A DNA stretch of 64,000 bases from assembly GCA_963422465.1 (NCBI GenBank), contig OY730174.1, forward strand, positions 186,001 through 250,000, written 5' to 3'. The stretch comes from Lichina pygmaea. Taxonomy: Eukaryota > Ascomycota > Lichinomycetes > Lichinales > Lichinaceae. Made by a program: the position numbers and the translations under genes. The notes beneath the pieces are model-generated. The model ran no database searches, was not told where the DNA came from, and worked only from the letters and a program-made list of their open reading frames with translations. The stretch's first letter is position 1, and every line of letters begins with the position of its first letter. Shown piece by piece: positions 11,289 to 21,437 of this stretch.

Positions 11289-12456
11289 CGGACAATTACT
11301 GCCGTACCCCCCAGTATGCAGATTCCTTCGCTCGTTTACAAAGAGATACTTACTATATCACTGTATAAGCATTGAAAAAGATGCACCTTCTAAGTCTTGC
11401 GCTAGACTAGCGTGGTACATACTCTACCACCAGAACTACAATACAATACAAGTACTTTACTTCAGTACCCCCCCTCCGTCCCGTGTCTGAAATAGAGTCA
11501 GTTAGGCACTTGCTCTACCACTATACTCCCATACGAGTTGAAGTACTCATAAGACTTTAGCGTGACACTTCTTCCACTACGAGATCTCCCACACAAATCT
11601 AGGTACTTTACTTCAATACCCCCCTCCATCCCGTGCCTCAACACAAGCTGTCGCTCGTGCTGTCACTTCTGCTGTCGCTTTCTCTGTCGCTCGTGCTGCG
11701 GTCTTCTTGTTGTGGGGCCACGAGTAGTATCGTCAATTTGCATGTGTACTCACTGGTACTTATTTTAGTGTGGGCACATAACTTCTAGATGAAGTACCTC
11801 AATGAGACACGGGATGGAGGGGGGGCATTGAAGTAAAGTACCTATATTTGTATGAGAGATCTAGTGGTGGAAGAAGTACGACGCTAGAGACTTATGTATG
11901 TATGTATGTATTCCTACTCTATTCTAAAACTAGCTAGGCTAGATTATGCTGGGAATCTATAAAGTCAGTAAGGAAAACCTCAGGTCACATAGTACCCATG
12001 TGATCCAAGGACGAAAAACCTCCTCTGCGGCCTCTAGGCGGTGGCCATCCGGTCGAGTTGCTACAAACTGGTGGATGACTGCATTGCAGTCAGGTAGGGG
12101 GGAGCTGCTCCCGGGCCCAGGCAAACTGGGGAAGAAGATCTAGCCAAGGGAACCACACTGTCAGGGCGGCGGCGGCCCGGGACGCTAGAGTCTTATGAGT
12201 ACTTTAAACTGAATAGTATTATAGTGGTAGCGCAAGTACCTGACTGACTCTATTTCAGACACGGGACGGAGGGGGGTACTGAAGTAAAGTACTTGTATTT
12301 GTATTGTAGTTCTGGTGGTAGAGTATGTATCACGCTAGTCTAGCGCAAGACTTAGAAGGCGCATCTTTTTCAATGCTTATACAGTGATATAGTAAGTATC
12401 TCTTTGTAAACGAGCGAAGGAATCTGCATACTGGGGGGTACGGCAGTAATTGTCCG
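11289..12456. mobile_element. Long-TIR foldback element, non-autonomous
   Basis: The two ends are near-perfect inverted repeats of about 275 bp, arms 11291-11564 and 12182-12456. Both begin CGGACAATTACTGCC and both carry CAGTATGCAGATTCCTTCGC and CTTGCGCTAGACTAGCGTG. The sequence TTGAT flanks the element directly on both sides (11284-11288 and 12457-12461) and is a plausible target duplication. The interior has no transposase frame. Inside is a smaller, more diverged inverted pair, about 11563-11640 against 11800-11880, sharing GTACTTTACTTCAaTACCCCC with the arms. High identity between the arms suggests a fairly recent insertion or arm homogenisation. A related terminus lies at 62390. The best reading is a MITE or foldback-type DNA element; the superfamily is not certain. 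Confidence 0.8.
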
Positions 12457-12740
12457 TTGATCGAATTCCTACACCATTCTAGCACTACTGTAACTAGGTT
12501 ATGCTGAGTCATCTACAAAGCTAGGCTAGGAAAACTTCAAACAAGTAAAAAACCTCTCCATGCAGCGCCTCACCAGCGCTATCCTATCGAGTCACTGTAG
12601 AACATGGGGGGGGGGGGGGGGGGGGGTAGCTACTTCGTAGCCAGCTTCCAGCTGCTCCTAAGTCCAGGAGAACTGGGGAAGGATACAGTGGTGGAGGATC
12701 CACGCTGTAAGGGTGGTGGCGGGCCACGGTCGTGAAGTCA
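11905..12740. repeat. Imperfect direct duplication inside and beside the foldback element
   Basis: About 11905-12180 inside the element and about 12474-12740 just outside it are diverged direct copies. Shared landmarks in order are attctaNNactaNctaggNtNNattatgctg, ggaaaac, aaaaacctc, cgagttgct/cgagtcact, agctgctcc, aactggggaag and a gtaagggtggtggcgg-like end. The simplest reading is that the element inserted next to or into an older copy of related repeat sequence. The outer copy also holds a run of 21 G at 12606-12626. Confidence 0.6.
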
Positions 12741-13520
12741 TCACCTGGTAATCAGTACCGGTACTTCGTAGTGGATGCTGCTGCATATAGGCTGCAGCAG
12801 GCCTGCTGAAGGTGGGGGCAGGCAACAACTAGGCTGCCAGCCCAATCTTATCTGTGCGGACCTGTGTAAGGATGCTGCTCTGGGCCTTCGACAAGCCGGC
12901 GTGAAGCCGGAGAGATTACAGGTACAGTATGGCATCTTGTCGGGCTTCCAGTCATCCCCTCCTCCGGGGTCCGGGTCCAGCAGGTGGTACGATAGTATTA
13001 CGTACGTATTACAGTGTTTAATGTGGTTTACTGGCCTTGCTTCAGACCTATGGCCCTGTGCAGAGTGGATTACCTCAAGGGTTCAATGAACAGAGTACGG
13101 AGTACGGAGGTACGGAGGTACGGAGTACGGAGGTACGGAGGTACGGAGTACGGAGTACTGGGGTACGTATGTACGTACCTTGCGAGTACGAAAGTACGGA
13201 GTATACACGAAGAGGATCGAGGCTTGAGCATGCTGCACCACTTTTGTTTGCCCATGCTGTTTCTCCGGCCGAGTGTGAAAGTACTCCTAATGAGAAGTCT
13301 GCGAATGTACGAGCATGTACTTCCGTACGGAGTATGGAAGTATCTTGTACCAAGCAAGCAACAGCTGCGCCGCGTATTCTAAATCGGGCTATCAGTACTT
13401 CCGTACTCCGTACGGGAGCAGACGACATAATTATTCGGAATCTCACCAAAAAGTGATGAGACTATCCCCACCACCAAAAGCCACCTCACCCGACCCCATA
13501 CCACCGATCAACCAGAACCA
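12741..13520. other. Repeat-rich spacer with a GTACGGAG microsatellite
   Basis: No gene is supported. From 13092 to 13200 the sequence is a degenerate tandem array of gtacggagtacggag/gtacggag units. Further ttccgtacggagta words lie at 13318-13340 and 13395-13420. Frames here open only because the repeat lacks stop codons. Confidence 0.6.
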
Positions 13521-13750
13521 ACAAAAGTATCAGCATTGCACAGAAAGCATGTGTGCTTGCTCTTCTTGAAGAAGGTGTACCTGTGAAGCATATCAGTAAT
13601 CTCGCAGACCTTTCTTTCAGTACAATCTACGTATCAAATCCGCCAAGTCAAGTCATGTACGACTGTGGCCACCATCCAGTCACAAACTCCGTGGACAAGA
13701 ATAACAACAGTGATGAGAATAGTGACAGCTCAGAGTGGGAAGAAGACTGA
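13521..13750 (+). pseudogene. Tc1/mariner-like transposase remnant (N-terminal helix-turn-helix)
   Basis: The plus-strand frame that includes 13553 reads SISIAQKACVLALLEEGVPV and then KHISNLADLSFSTIY. This has the form of the N-terminal helix-turn-helix of fungal Tc1/mariner-type transposases: an initial helix, a VKHI-type turn and a recognition helix S.STIY. The frame soon turns into Asn/Ser/Asp-rich sequence and stops at 13750. No DDE/D catalytic region follows. I read it as a small broken remnant next to the larger pogo-like element; the match is from memory of the family pattern and is not strong. Confidence 0.4.
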
Positions 13751-13966
13751 GCTTTATAAGAAGATACTTGAGAACTTCAGACTTCAAGACCTCCGTCAAA
13801 CTATAGGGGTGATGGGGTGGTGGACAATAACAAGAATGATGATACCAACTGGGAGGGGAATTGCGGGATAGTCTCACAACTTTTGTCACTACCATTGAAA
13901 TCTTTCCGAATAATTTTGGCGCGGGCCTCCGTACTCCGTACTGTACTTCCGCACAGAGATACGTAT

Positions 13967-15139
13967 GTACCCGTGCCGAGGAGGTACTCTCGTACCACCC
14001 ACTCTCTTCGCAAGCTTCGGTCGGGACACCTTTACGAAGTAAAGGTGTCTATCACAGGGACGCGACGTATCACCGGGACGCGACGTTTTTGTCACGATCG
14101 AGTCTGCAGTCCTATAACTCCGCAACACCACGACTAAATCAAAAAGTAAGCGGCTTATCTGAATCCCCTACTTCTGTAGTATAATACTTGAGATTTTAGA
14201 AGTCTACTGATTTTTATAGCGTTGCTGAGAAACTACCACAGCTGCTAGATCAAAAACAGACCCTCGACAACGAACACTTCAAACACCTATAACTTTGTAG
14301 AACAATGACCAAATAGTAATTGTTATTTGCCCATCTGATTCTAGACCACTTCATCTATCGGATAGTAGCTTGTCATGTTGTTCGGAGTATTGTGGTGTTG
14401 GTGGATCATGGTTGCAATTGCAACACCTGCCATCGTGGCTTTGCCTCGCGCCACTTTGGCTTCCTTTGCCCAAGCACGCTCTTCTGCCACCATAGCCTTT
14501 GCTGCCTGCTTGGCTGCCTGCTTGGCTACCTGCTCTGCTTTCTTTGCCTGAGCACGCTCTTCCTTTGCCACAGCTATAGCAGCTTGCTTTGCTACCTTCT
14601 GCTTCCAGAAAGAGTATTCTGGGTGACGTTCCAGAAACCTATAGACCCATAGAGCACCAATGGTAGGTGGGGGGGGATCTCCAGTATAACCCTGAGAAAG
14701 GATCACATTGGCAGCGTTGTGAAGCATTGGTGGTCTTGCACATATTCCTAGCTTGTCGAGTCTATCAATGTACCAACAGACAGCAAGCTCTTCAGTGACA
14801 GAGAGCTTCCTGTTGACAGGAATGATGTCGTGGCAAGAGGGGGTGCCATCGAGGCGGTTTTGGAGTTGATGTCAGGAGACGTTGAATTCTTCAGCCAGTT
14901 TTCAGACTGTGGACTTCTCACGTGTTAGGATGCTATCTATAGTATTCTGGATTCAAGTCCCAGTCTCAGTGGATAATTTGGCTATGATGTGGAGAAGTTA
15001 TGGTGGTTTGAAGATTGTGGACTCGATCACGACAAAAACGTCGCGTCCCGGTGATAGACACCTTTACGAAGTAAAGGTGTCCCGACCGAAGCTTGCGAAG
15101 AGAGTGGGTGGTACGAGAGTACCTCCTCGGCACGGGTAC
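13967..15139 (-). mobile_element. Degenerate pogo/Fot1-like DNA transposon with long TIRs
   Basis: The ends are inverted repeats, 13967-14104 and 15020-15139. Both start GTACCCGTGCCGAGGAGGTA and run through TTCGGTCGGGACACCTTTAC to a CGGGACGCGACGTTTTTGTC block. Each arm contains a perfect hairpin, ACACCTTTAC-nnn-GTAAAGGTGT. The left arm has one extra copy of the GGGACGCGACG word. The interior carries a broken transposase on the minus strand. At about 1.17 kb, against about 1.9 kb for full Fot1-like elements, it lacks the DDE region and cannot be autonomous. Confidence 0.75.
14341..14890 (-). pseudogene. Broken pogo-like transposase, N-terminal DNA-binding part
   Basis: The minus strand reads KLAEEFNVS, then HQLQNRLDGTPSCHDIIPVN, then RKLSVTEELAVCWYIDRLDK and LGICARPPMLHNAANVILSQ, then PTIGALWVYRFLERHPEY. 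This is the psq-type helix-turn-helix followed by the CENP-B/Tc5-type DNA-binding domain of Fot1/pogo transposases (compare the family pattern PTIG..WV.RF..RHPE). Two in-frame stops interrupt the first part (after STV and after NVS). After HPEYSFWKQKV the frame runs into a Lys/Ala/Glu-rich repeat (AKQAAKQAAKA, EERAQAKKAEQ) and then ends. The catalytic DDE domain is absent. Confidence 0.75.
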
Positions 15140-15338
15140 CTAAATTAGCGTGATTAGCAACGCCCATGCTTTGGCAAGCGCGGGAGGCTTTCAAGACAAT
15201 GAAGCTAGTCCGTTTTAGGCAAAACCAAAACAGTGTCTCGAGCCACCAGCTCTCTTCTCGCGCCCAGCAGCATCAACAAAAATCTGCGTCGACCGGAACA
15301 GCAAACACGTAACAGCAGCTTTTTAGTCAACAGAGACA

Positions 15339-18176
15339 ATGGACGAAAATTCAGCGCCTCTATTCGATGTCTACCTGCGCCTCAAGCCGTCAGAATCTGC
15401 GGCGGGTGTCTCGTCGACGGCCGGCTTCGAACCCGCGACGGCGGAGCGGTATCTAGCCGTCGAAGAGCCGTTCCTGGACAACGCCAGCGGCGCGCCCACG
15501 CACATCGTGGTATCGCCGCCCGCGGATTCCAGACGGAGGGCCGTCGAGAAGTTCGCCTTCACCCGCGTCTTCCAGGAAGATGCGTCCCAGCTCGACATCT
15601 TCAAGGGCGTGGACGTGCTGTCGCTCGTCGAGGGCGTCTTGGCCCCGCCCGGGACGAAGCAGAGGGACGGCCTCGTGGCCACTCTCGGCGTCACGGGCTC
15701 GGGAAAGGTCGGTCGATCTACATTCCCCGTCTGCGTCGAGAGCTGCGCCAACCGGCTGAACGCGCACAGAGCCATACGATCCTGGGATCTGCATCACAGC
15801 GCGGTCTGACGCAGCTCGCACTCGACGTTCTCTATCGCTCGCTCGAGGGCCGCCTTGTCGACTCGGGCACCATGGCGTACTTGACGCCTGCTCTGGCAGC
15901 GTGCGACGCATCGGAGGCTCATATCGTTACGGCCTCGGCCTTTCTTGATGGGCCTACCAGGGAGTGCTCGGTCGATCGGATGACTTCCAGGGCCCATACT
16001 CCCATGGCATCTCATCGGGAGCCCGTCGTGAACATGACGTCGCTCGGGCTGTATCCATCGTTGTTCGGTCAAAGTACCGGGTACTACCCCCGCGGAAATG
16101 ACAAGTCGCCAATCCGAATGCTGTATTCTAACAACATTCGTGTCACCAGAAATGCTGCAAAGGCGCACCTCGGACCTACGAGAGATGCTGGTTGCACCAC
16201 GTCTAGCCAGAATCGCCGCCACGTGATGCAGCGACATGCTGCTCTTCCTCAGACTCCAGACATTTCCGACATCGTCATTCCAACCGACGACAATGCCGAC
16301 TTTGTGGTTCTGGTTTCGATGTACGAGGTGTACAATGACCGGATCTTCGACCTTCTCGAGAGTCCGAGCTCGCACTCGGCGACGCCCGTCCAGAAGGGTC
16401 CTCGGAGACGCCCACTTCTATTCAAGTCGACCGAACACTCGCCGGACAGAAAGGTCGTGGCTGGTCTTCGCAAGGTCGTCTGCGCCGACGTCGACGAGGC
16501 TTTGATGGTGCTTGAAACAGGCTTGCTCGAGAGACGGGTGGCCGGTACCGGAAGCAATTCCCTGAGTTCCAGGAGCCACGGCTTCTTCTGTGTCGAGGTA
16601 CAGAAGCGGTCGAGGCAGGCCGCAAGCCAATGGACCAAATCTACTTTGACAATTGTCGATCTGGCCGGTAAGCTCGTCGAACGCACCGACGATTTCCCCC
16701 GTCGTCAGACCCCCCACCAGAGGGAAATCCAACAGCTCACATCGTTCAAGGCTCGGAACGCGCGCGGAATGCCAAGACGGCTGGAGCCACCCTGGCCGAG
16801 GCCGGTAAGATCAACGAGAGCCTCATGTATCTTGGTCAGTGCCTGCAGATGCAAGGCGATCGGTCCGACGGCAACAAGGTATAGCTTTCCCGGGGTGGGG
16901 CGGCCGCTTCGTTCTCTGTGTTGACAAGTGTCGCCACCAGTCAGCCATTGTTCCCTTCAGGCATTGCAAGTTGACCGAGCTCCTCTTCTCCAATTCGTTC
17001 CCGACCGGGACTGGACCTACGCATCGCCAATCCCCTCACCCAAGCGCACCGCAAAAGGCGATCATGATCGTGACAGCAGACGCCGTGGGCGATTTCAACG
17101 CGACCTCACAGATCTTGCGGTACTCGGCTCTCGCCCGGGAGGTCACCGTACCCAGAATTCCCTCCGTTGCCAGCACGCTGTGGTCTCGAAGCAATGTTCG
17201 AGACGTTGCCAGTGGCCGCAACACGCCGGCTGCTCTGGACCCCGAGAGCTTCGCCACGGCCGCTCAGGAGATTTCTCGATTGACTGAAGAGGTCGAGGCG
17301 GCGAACATGCGTCTCACTGAGGAACAGAACAGACGACACGAGGCTGAGCTAGCGCTCGAAGCAGCCCTAGAGCGATGCATCGCGGTAGAGCAGGACATTC
17401 GTGAAGACTGCTGGATTGAGTGCGAAGCCCGGCTTGAGGAAGAACGGAGAAGATGGAAGGGGGCGTGGTGTGAAGAGGTAAACCGGATTTTCAGACTGGC
17501 CTGCAGAAGATCGATGCTAAACCCGACCCAGGCCGATCGAAACGACGAACATATCGACCGGAAACTCGAGGTCTTGACCCGATCTATCCAGAGTCTGTTC
17601 CCCTGGCTGTTCGTTCCGCACTGGCTTGCTCGTCCGATACTGACGTTCTCGGCAGTCTACGAAGATCCAGACGCATCGGTCGTGCGGCAACTCGAAGATG
17701 TCGAACACGAGAACGAAGATCTCAGGCGGAAAGTCGCCAACATGGAGAGGGAGTTGCACGGCCGCTCTCCGACCAAGAAGAGAAGCCAGCGGAAGATGGC
17801 TGCCCCGGCAAAAGCAATGCCCGCCGCCGCCGCCATCTCCATCAGCGGCGATTCCGATGCCGAAAACACCGCGTCGTTGCTCGACTCGATGAAGCTCGCC
17901 GACATCCGAGCCGGTGCTCCGTCTACATCCACTTCACCGCTGAAAGCTCGAACGCCAGGAAAGAAGCAACGGTATGTAACCGCCCAGCATGCCCCTTTAC
18001 CCTGCCCCCATACCATGCCTCCCTACGATGCAACCCACGACCAACAACATCGCCGACACACAAAGATCGAGACCGTGCATCACTTTAAACATCCGACTGA
18101 CGGCGCGGACCAAAAAACAAACAGAAAACTGACGACGAGAAAGTGGGATCTTGCGCCGGACGATTCTGATGCGTAA
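15339..18176 (+). CDS. Kinesin-6-like motor protein (Klp9/MKLP type)
   Basis: Proposed exons 15339-15707, 15770-16667, 16751-16878, 16941-17477, 17532-17592, 17656-17971 and 18125-18176 give 786 residues. The motor domain comes first (FDVYLRLKPSE at residue 9). The P-loop GVTGSGKSHT is split by intron 1 after its Lys. Then come MYEVYNDRIFDLLES, switch I NSLSSRSHGFF near residue 388, switch II DLAGSERARNAKTAG (split by intron 2), INESLMYLGQCLQMQ and FRHCKLTELLF. An insertion of about 100 residues sits between the P-loop region and the YNDRIFD strand, as is usual for kinesin-6. A coiled coil follows (about residues 560-640), then a basic Ser-rich tail. Expected role: central-spindle microtubule sliding or bundling in anaphase. 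The introns at 17478-17531 and 17593-17655 keep the frame and could be retained instead. The subfamily call is inferred. Confidence 0.82.
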
Positions 18177-19917
18177 ACAAGCGCCTGGCAAGTTTTACGA
18201 CATTTTTGAGGCTGCGGAGGGAGAGAACACGGGGCGAGTGGCGCAGGAAGTCGATAGTGCGTTTCTCGTGTGTCCGATGGACAAGATATGCTACAGTAAG
18301 TCTGCGAGGAAGGACGAGTGATTGACACATTTGCCGTGTTATCATTCTGGGCTGCTACAGCAGTGCTCTAGAGAGATGGCAAGGGACTTTATTCTCGTTA
18401 GATACCTACGTACTTCCGTACAAGCACTTCCGGTACGAGGATACTGTTTCGGCTCAGTAGTTCGAGTCTACTGTACTCCGTAGGAGGTATCAATATTAGT
18501 TTCATCATGAAGCACTGTAAGTTAGTCCACGCAGCAGATAGAGTCTTAGTCTCCGAAAACAGAGATACTTGGTATGTCGATCATGTAGTTACTGTAAGTG
18601 GCTGTGTGAGGTAGGTAAGGTAGGCACAGTAAGAATCTCAAGTAGTGGAAGCGTGGTACTTTACTTCGTGCCTTGTGACTGGTCTTTTTTAGACAGTATG
18701 GTACGTAGTCGAGTACTGTGATTTTCATACGGATTATTTCTAAACAGTAGAGTCTTACGGTATACAGATGTCGAAGACGTAGTAACTTTAAACCCCCCCC
18801 CCCCCCCCCCCCCCCTCCACAAAAAAACCCCAAAACTATGCTTTCAAGACCGACGGGGGACGGTACCGAATGGTCATCAACGACCTCGTAAGGTCGGGCC
18901 TTGGTCGGATATGTTCCAGGATAAGACCTGACCAAGCCCACCGGTGCTTGCGCCATTGTGGCGGCAGTAGCTGACACAAGGGTTTGAGCAAAGTATGACG
19001 TCTACAATACGCAGTGACGTGACTGAGGATAGATGTGTGCTGAAGTAGCATAGCTAGGTTGTCTCCTATGTGGCCCGTGGTTTGATTCTTCAAGTACGGT
19101 ACCTTGCTTCCTTGCTATGTTCCGACGGCCGACGGGACACAACGCCAACGAAAAGGTATACGGTAAGAGAGGGGAGCAGGAAAGGCTGCAAGAAGAGCTA
19201 GAGCTTCTTCGAAAAGAACAGAGAAGAAAAGTAGGCGTGAGAGCTCGGCGCGGATCATCTTTCAGGGAGCGGAATATCCATTCAGATATCTGACGGGGGA
19301 GGAGTGGTAATATCAGTCACGATCCCAAGAGTTCTATGATGTCGCCATTGATATCTATAATCACTTTGGTCATTCTAGCAGTCAGAAGATACTGATGTTC
19401 TTGATGTTTTTGTTGTCGGCGACATAGACTTGGCCCTCAATGTGATGACATGATCTTCATTGTGGTGGCAGGGGGTTATGCTGGTGCTGCTCGCGTTGTT
19501 TGCACCATCCCTGCCACTCCCACCACCCGTGCTGCGAAGTATGCCCTCGCCGTCAGGGGTTACGCCGCCACCGAGAGGCCCTAGTGGTATGCTTCTCCGG
19601 TTGAAATCTCCCGAGGACCAAGCCCCGAAAATGATCGTATCATCCATGGTGGACTGGTCAACGTGCCTTGAAGATGTCTTCCTCCTCACCACCACCGTAT
19701 AATTCGCCCACTTGACTGCCTTCCCTCCCAGACGGGTGTCGATTAGCTCTGATCATTCTCGAGGACTAATCTCTTATCGATGCCTGTCAAGTCCTAGTTC
19801 GCTGTTAAAAAATGGAGCCACCTCATGATACTGCGGTCCTCAGTCGCTCGGGAGACTTTCCTCTCACCTCAAGGTGCCGTGGCCGTGCTGGGTGCTCCTT
19901 AGGTCGATTCGACTTGC
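18177..19917. other. Repeat-rich spacer
   Basis: No firm gene. A GTAC-rich patch lies at 18408-18490 and a run of 23 C at 18793-18815. A minus-strand frame at 19375-19647 starts MDDTIIFGAWSSGDFNRRS and is Gly/Ser-rich; it has no motif I know and may be chance. Confidence 0.45.
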
Positions 19918-20633
19918 TCAGCACTTTTTGACGACCCGACCACCTGGATCGGTTCCTCCATCGACTTCTGATTCCCTGGAGTGAATGGACATTAGTACTG
20001 CATTCAACTGCCTATACCACGATCGACTATCCAGTCTCTTGCCATTGTTTCTACATGACGTACCTTCGACGAGGCGTTCAAGAGACGTCTTGATAAACGA
20101 TTCGCCTTTCTGTGTAGCCGCGAATGCGGACGCAAGATACCCTTGAGGTTTGTAGTATGCCACGTAAACAGGTGGGGGTGGCTTTGGGAACATTGCTGAT
20201 CCGTGCTTGACGATCTCTGACCAGGCAAATGTCCTCATCTTGGCCAAATCAGGGTGATCGCGACGCCAAGTCCGTTCTTCAAACTGCTCTGAGGGGATAA
20301 AGTCTAGCTGCAACTCCCTCGCATACTTTTCAGCTCGCTTGACAGCACCCAGACGGTACGGTATAGCAACTCGTTCAGTATGTGATCAAAGTCCTCCTGA
20401 GGCACTTGACCGCGCAAAGCTTGACGAATGTGGTTGTGCGAGGTGGTGTTTGAGGCTATCGTGTCCGGACCAGGGCGTGATTGGAAATAAAAGGAGGCGA
20501 GGCTTCGGAGAGCAGAGCACAGGTCTTGAGATTGCTGGTAAGCTCCAGAGATCTTTTTCGAAGTTTTCGAATGATTCGACCATGTCTGGGTAACGGTTTT
20601 TCCAGGCTTGTATTTCCGTAGTGGGGATGTCAT
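19918..20633 (-). CDS. Hypothetical protein, about 200-220 aa
   Basis: I do not recognise the family. Exon 1 is 20633-20371 (MTSPLRKYKPGKTVTQTWSN...), ending in DFDHILNE. A 53-nt intron, GTTGCT...GAG with a CTGA branch-like site, restores a Glu codon and leads into ELQLDFIPSEQFEERTW. The two exons make 220 residues. A second GTACGT-AG intron (20063-19998) keeps the frame and would shorten the protein by 22 residues. The sequence is soluble, slightly basic, and contains SEIVKHGSAMFPKPPPPVY and GYLASAFAATQKGESFIKT. There is no signal peptide or membrane span. Without the intron the frame appears broken, so the gene depends on that splice. It stands alone between two larger spacers. Confidence 0.5.
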
Positions 20634-21437
20634 CACTTATGCTCGGGTCTTGACGAGGTCATGATGGTGAGAATGGTAGTAGCGGGAATGGAAGACAGAG
20701 GTAGGTAGAAGAGGAGCGTGTTAGCAGAAGCTGAGAAGTTTTCGTACAGAGGGAATTGATTACCTAGTCAGATACTGTTGACCTCTCTGGAAGAGTTGCC
20801 CGAGGATTTGCAGGGGTGTCGAGATCAGCCTCCCCCTGAGCGACAGCTAAATTGTTTGCCTGCACGTGACAGTGTGCATAGTTTTCTCCTTCTTTGTCGT
20901 CGCTCCTAGATTTCTAGTTAGTTAGACAAGAGAGACCAATCTAGACACTCACTCAGTCAACCAGTCGTCGGCTTTCAGGTACTTACTGACCCCTATTGGA
21001 AATCAAGAAAGTTTCAACCTTGACAAAAAGAAAGTTAATTGACTACTTCTTTCTTCAGCTCAAACCAGGTAGTCAAACAACATGTGAAGGTCTGCGTCAA
21101 TGATGAAGGTTTCCACAGGGCGTTAGTTGGAACTGGAGTGTGCGATGATCAAGATTTTTCACAAGGAGGCAGTCTTCAACGATGACATTGAGGTCAATCC
21201 ATGTGAAGAGTTCAAAGCATTAGCCGGTGGGCTCAATGAGATGATCTCTCTACTCTCACTAGTACTCAGCTTCCACGACAGATTCAAGGACTGAACCACT
21301 GATGTTACTTTTGCCACCGACTTCAATACTCCGTCTGAGACAGTCACCACCTGAAGAGAGGAGGCTCGAAAGTAGACAACTCGCGGAAGACCAACATATA
21401 CCCCTTTGATATATGTCATGACCGCGACTCACGTGCC
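20634..21437. other. Intergenic spacer
   Basis: About 800 bases downstream of the CoA-transferase gene. No frame looks coding: the short minus frames at 21159-21441 lack motifs and overlap each other. No long repeat was noticed. Confidence 0.5.

Noticed and set aside
20310-20375. Apparent frameshift in the hypothetical gene at 19.9-20.6 kb
   Set aside because: A 53-nt GT-AG intron with a CTGA branch-like site restores the frame without any indel.
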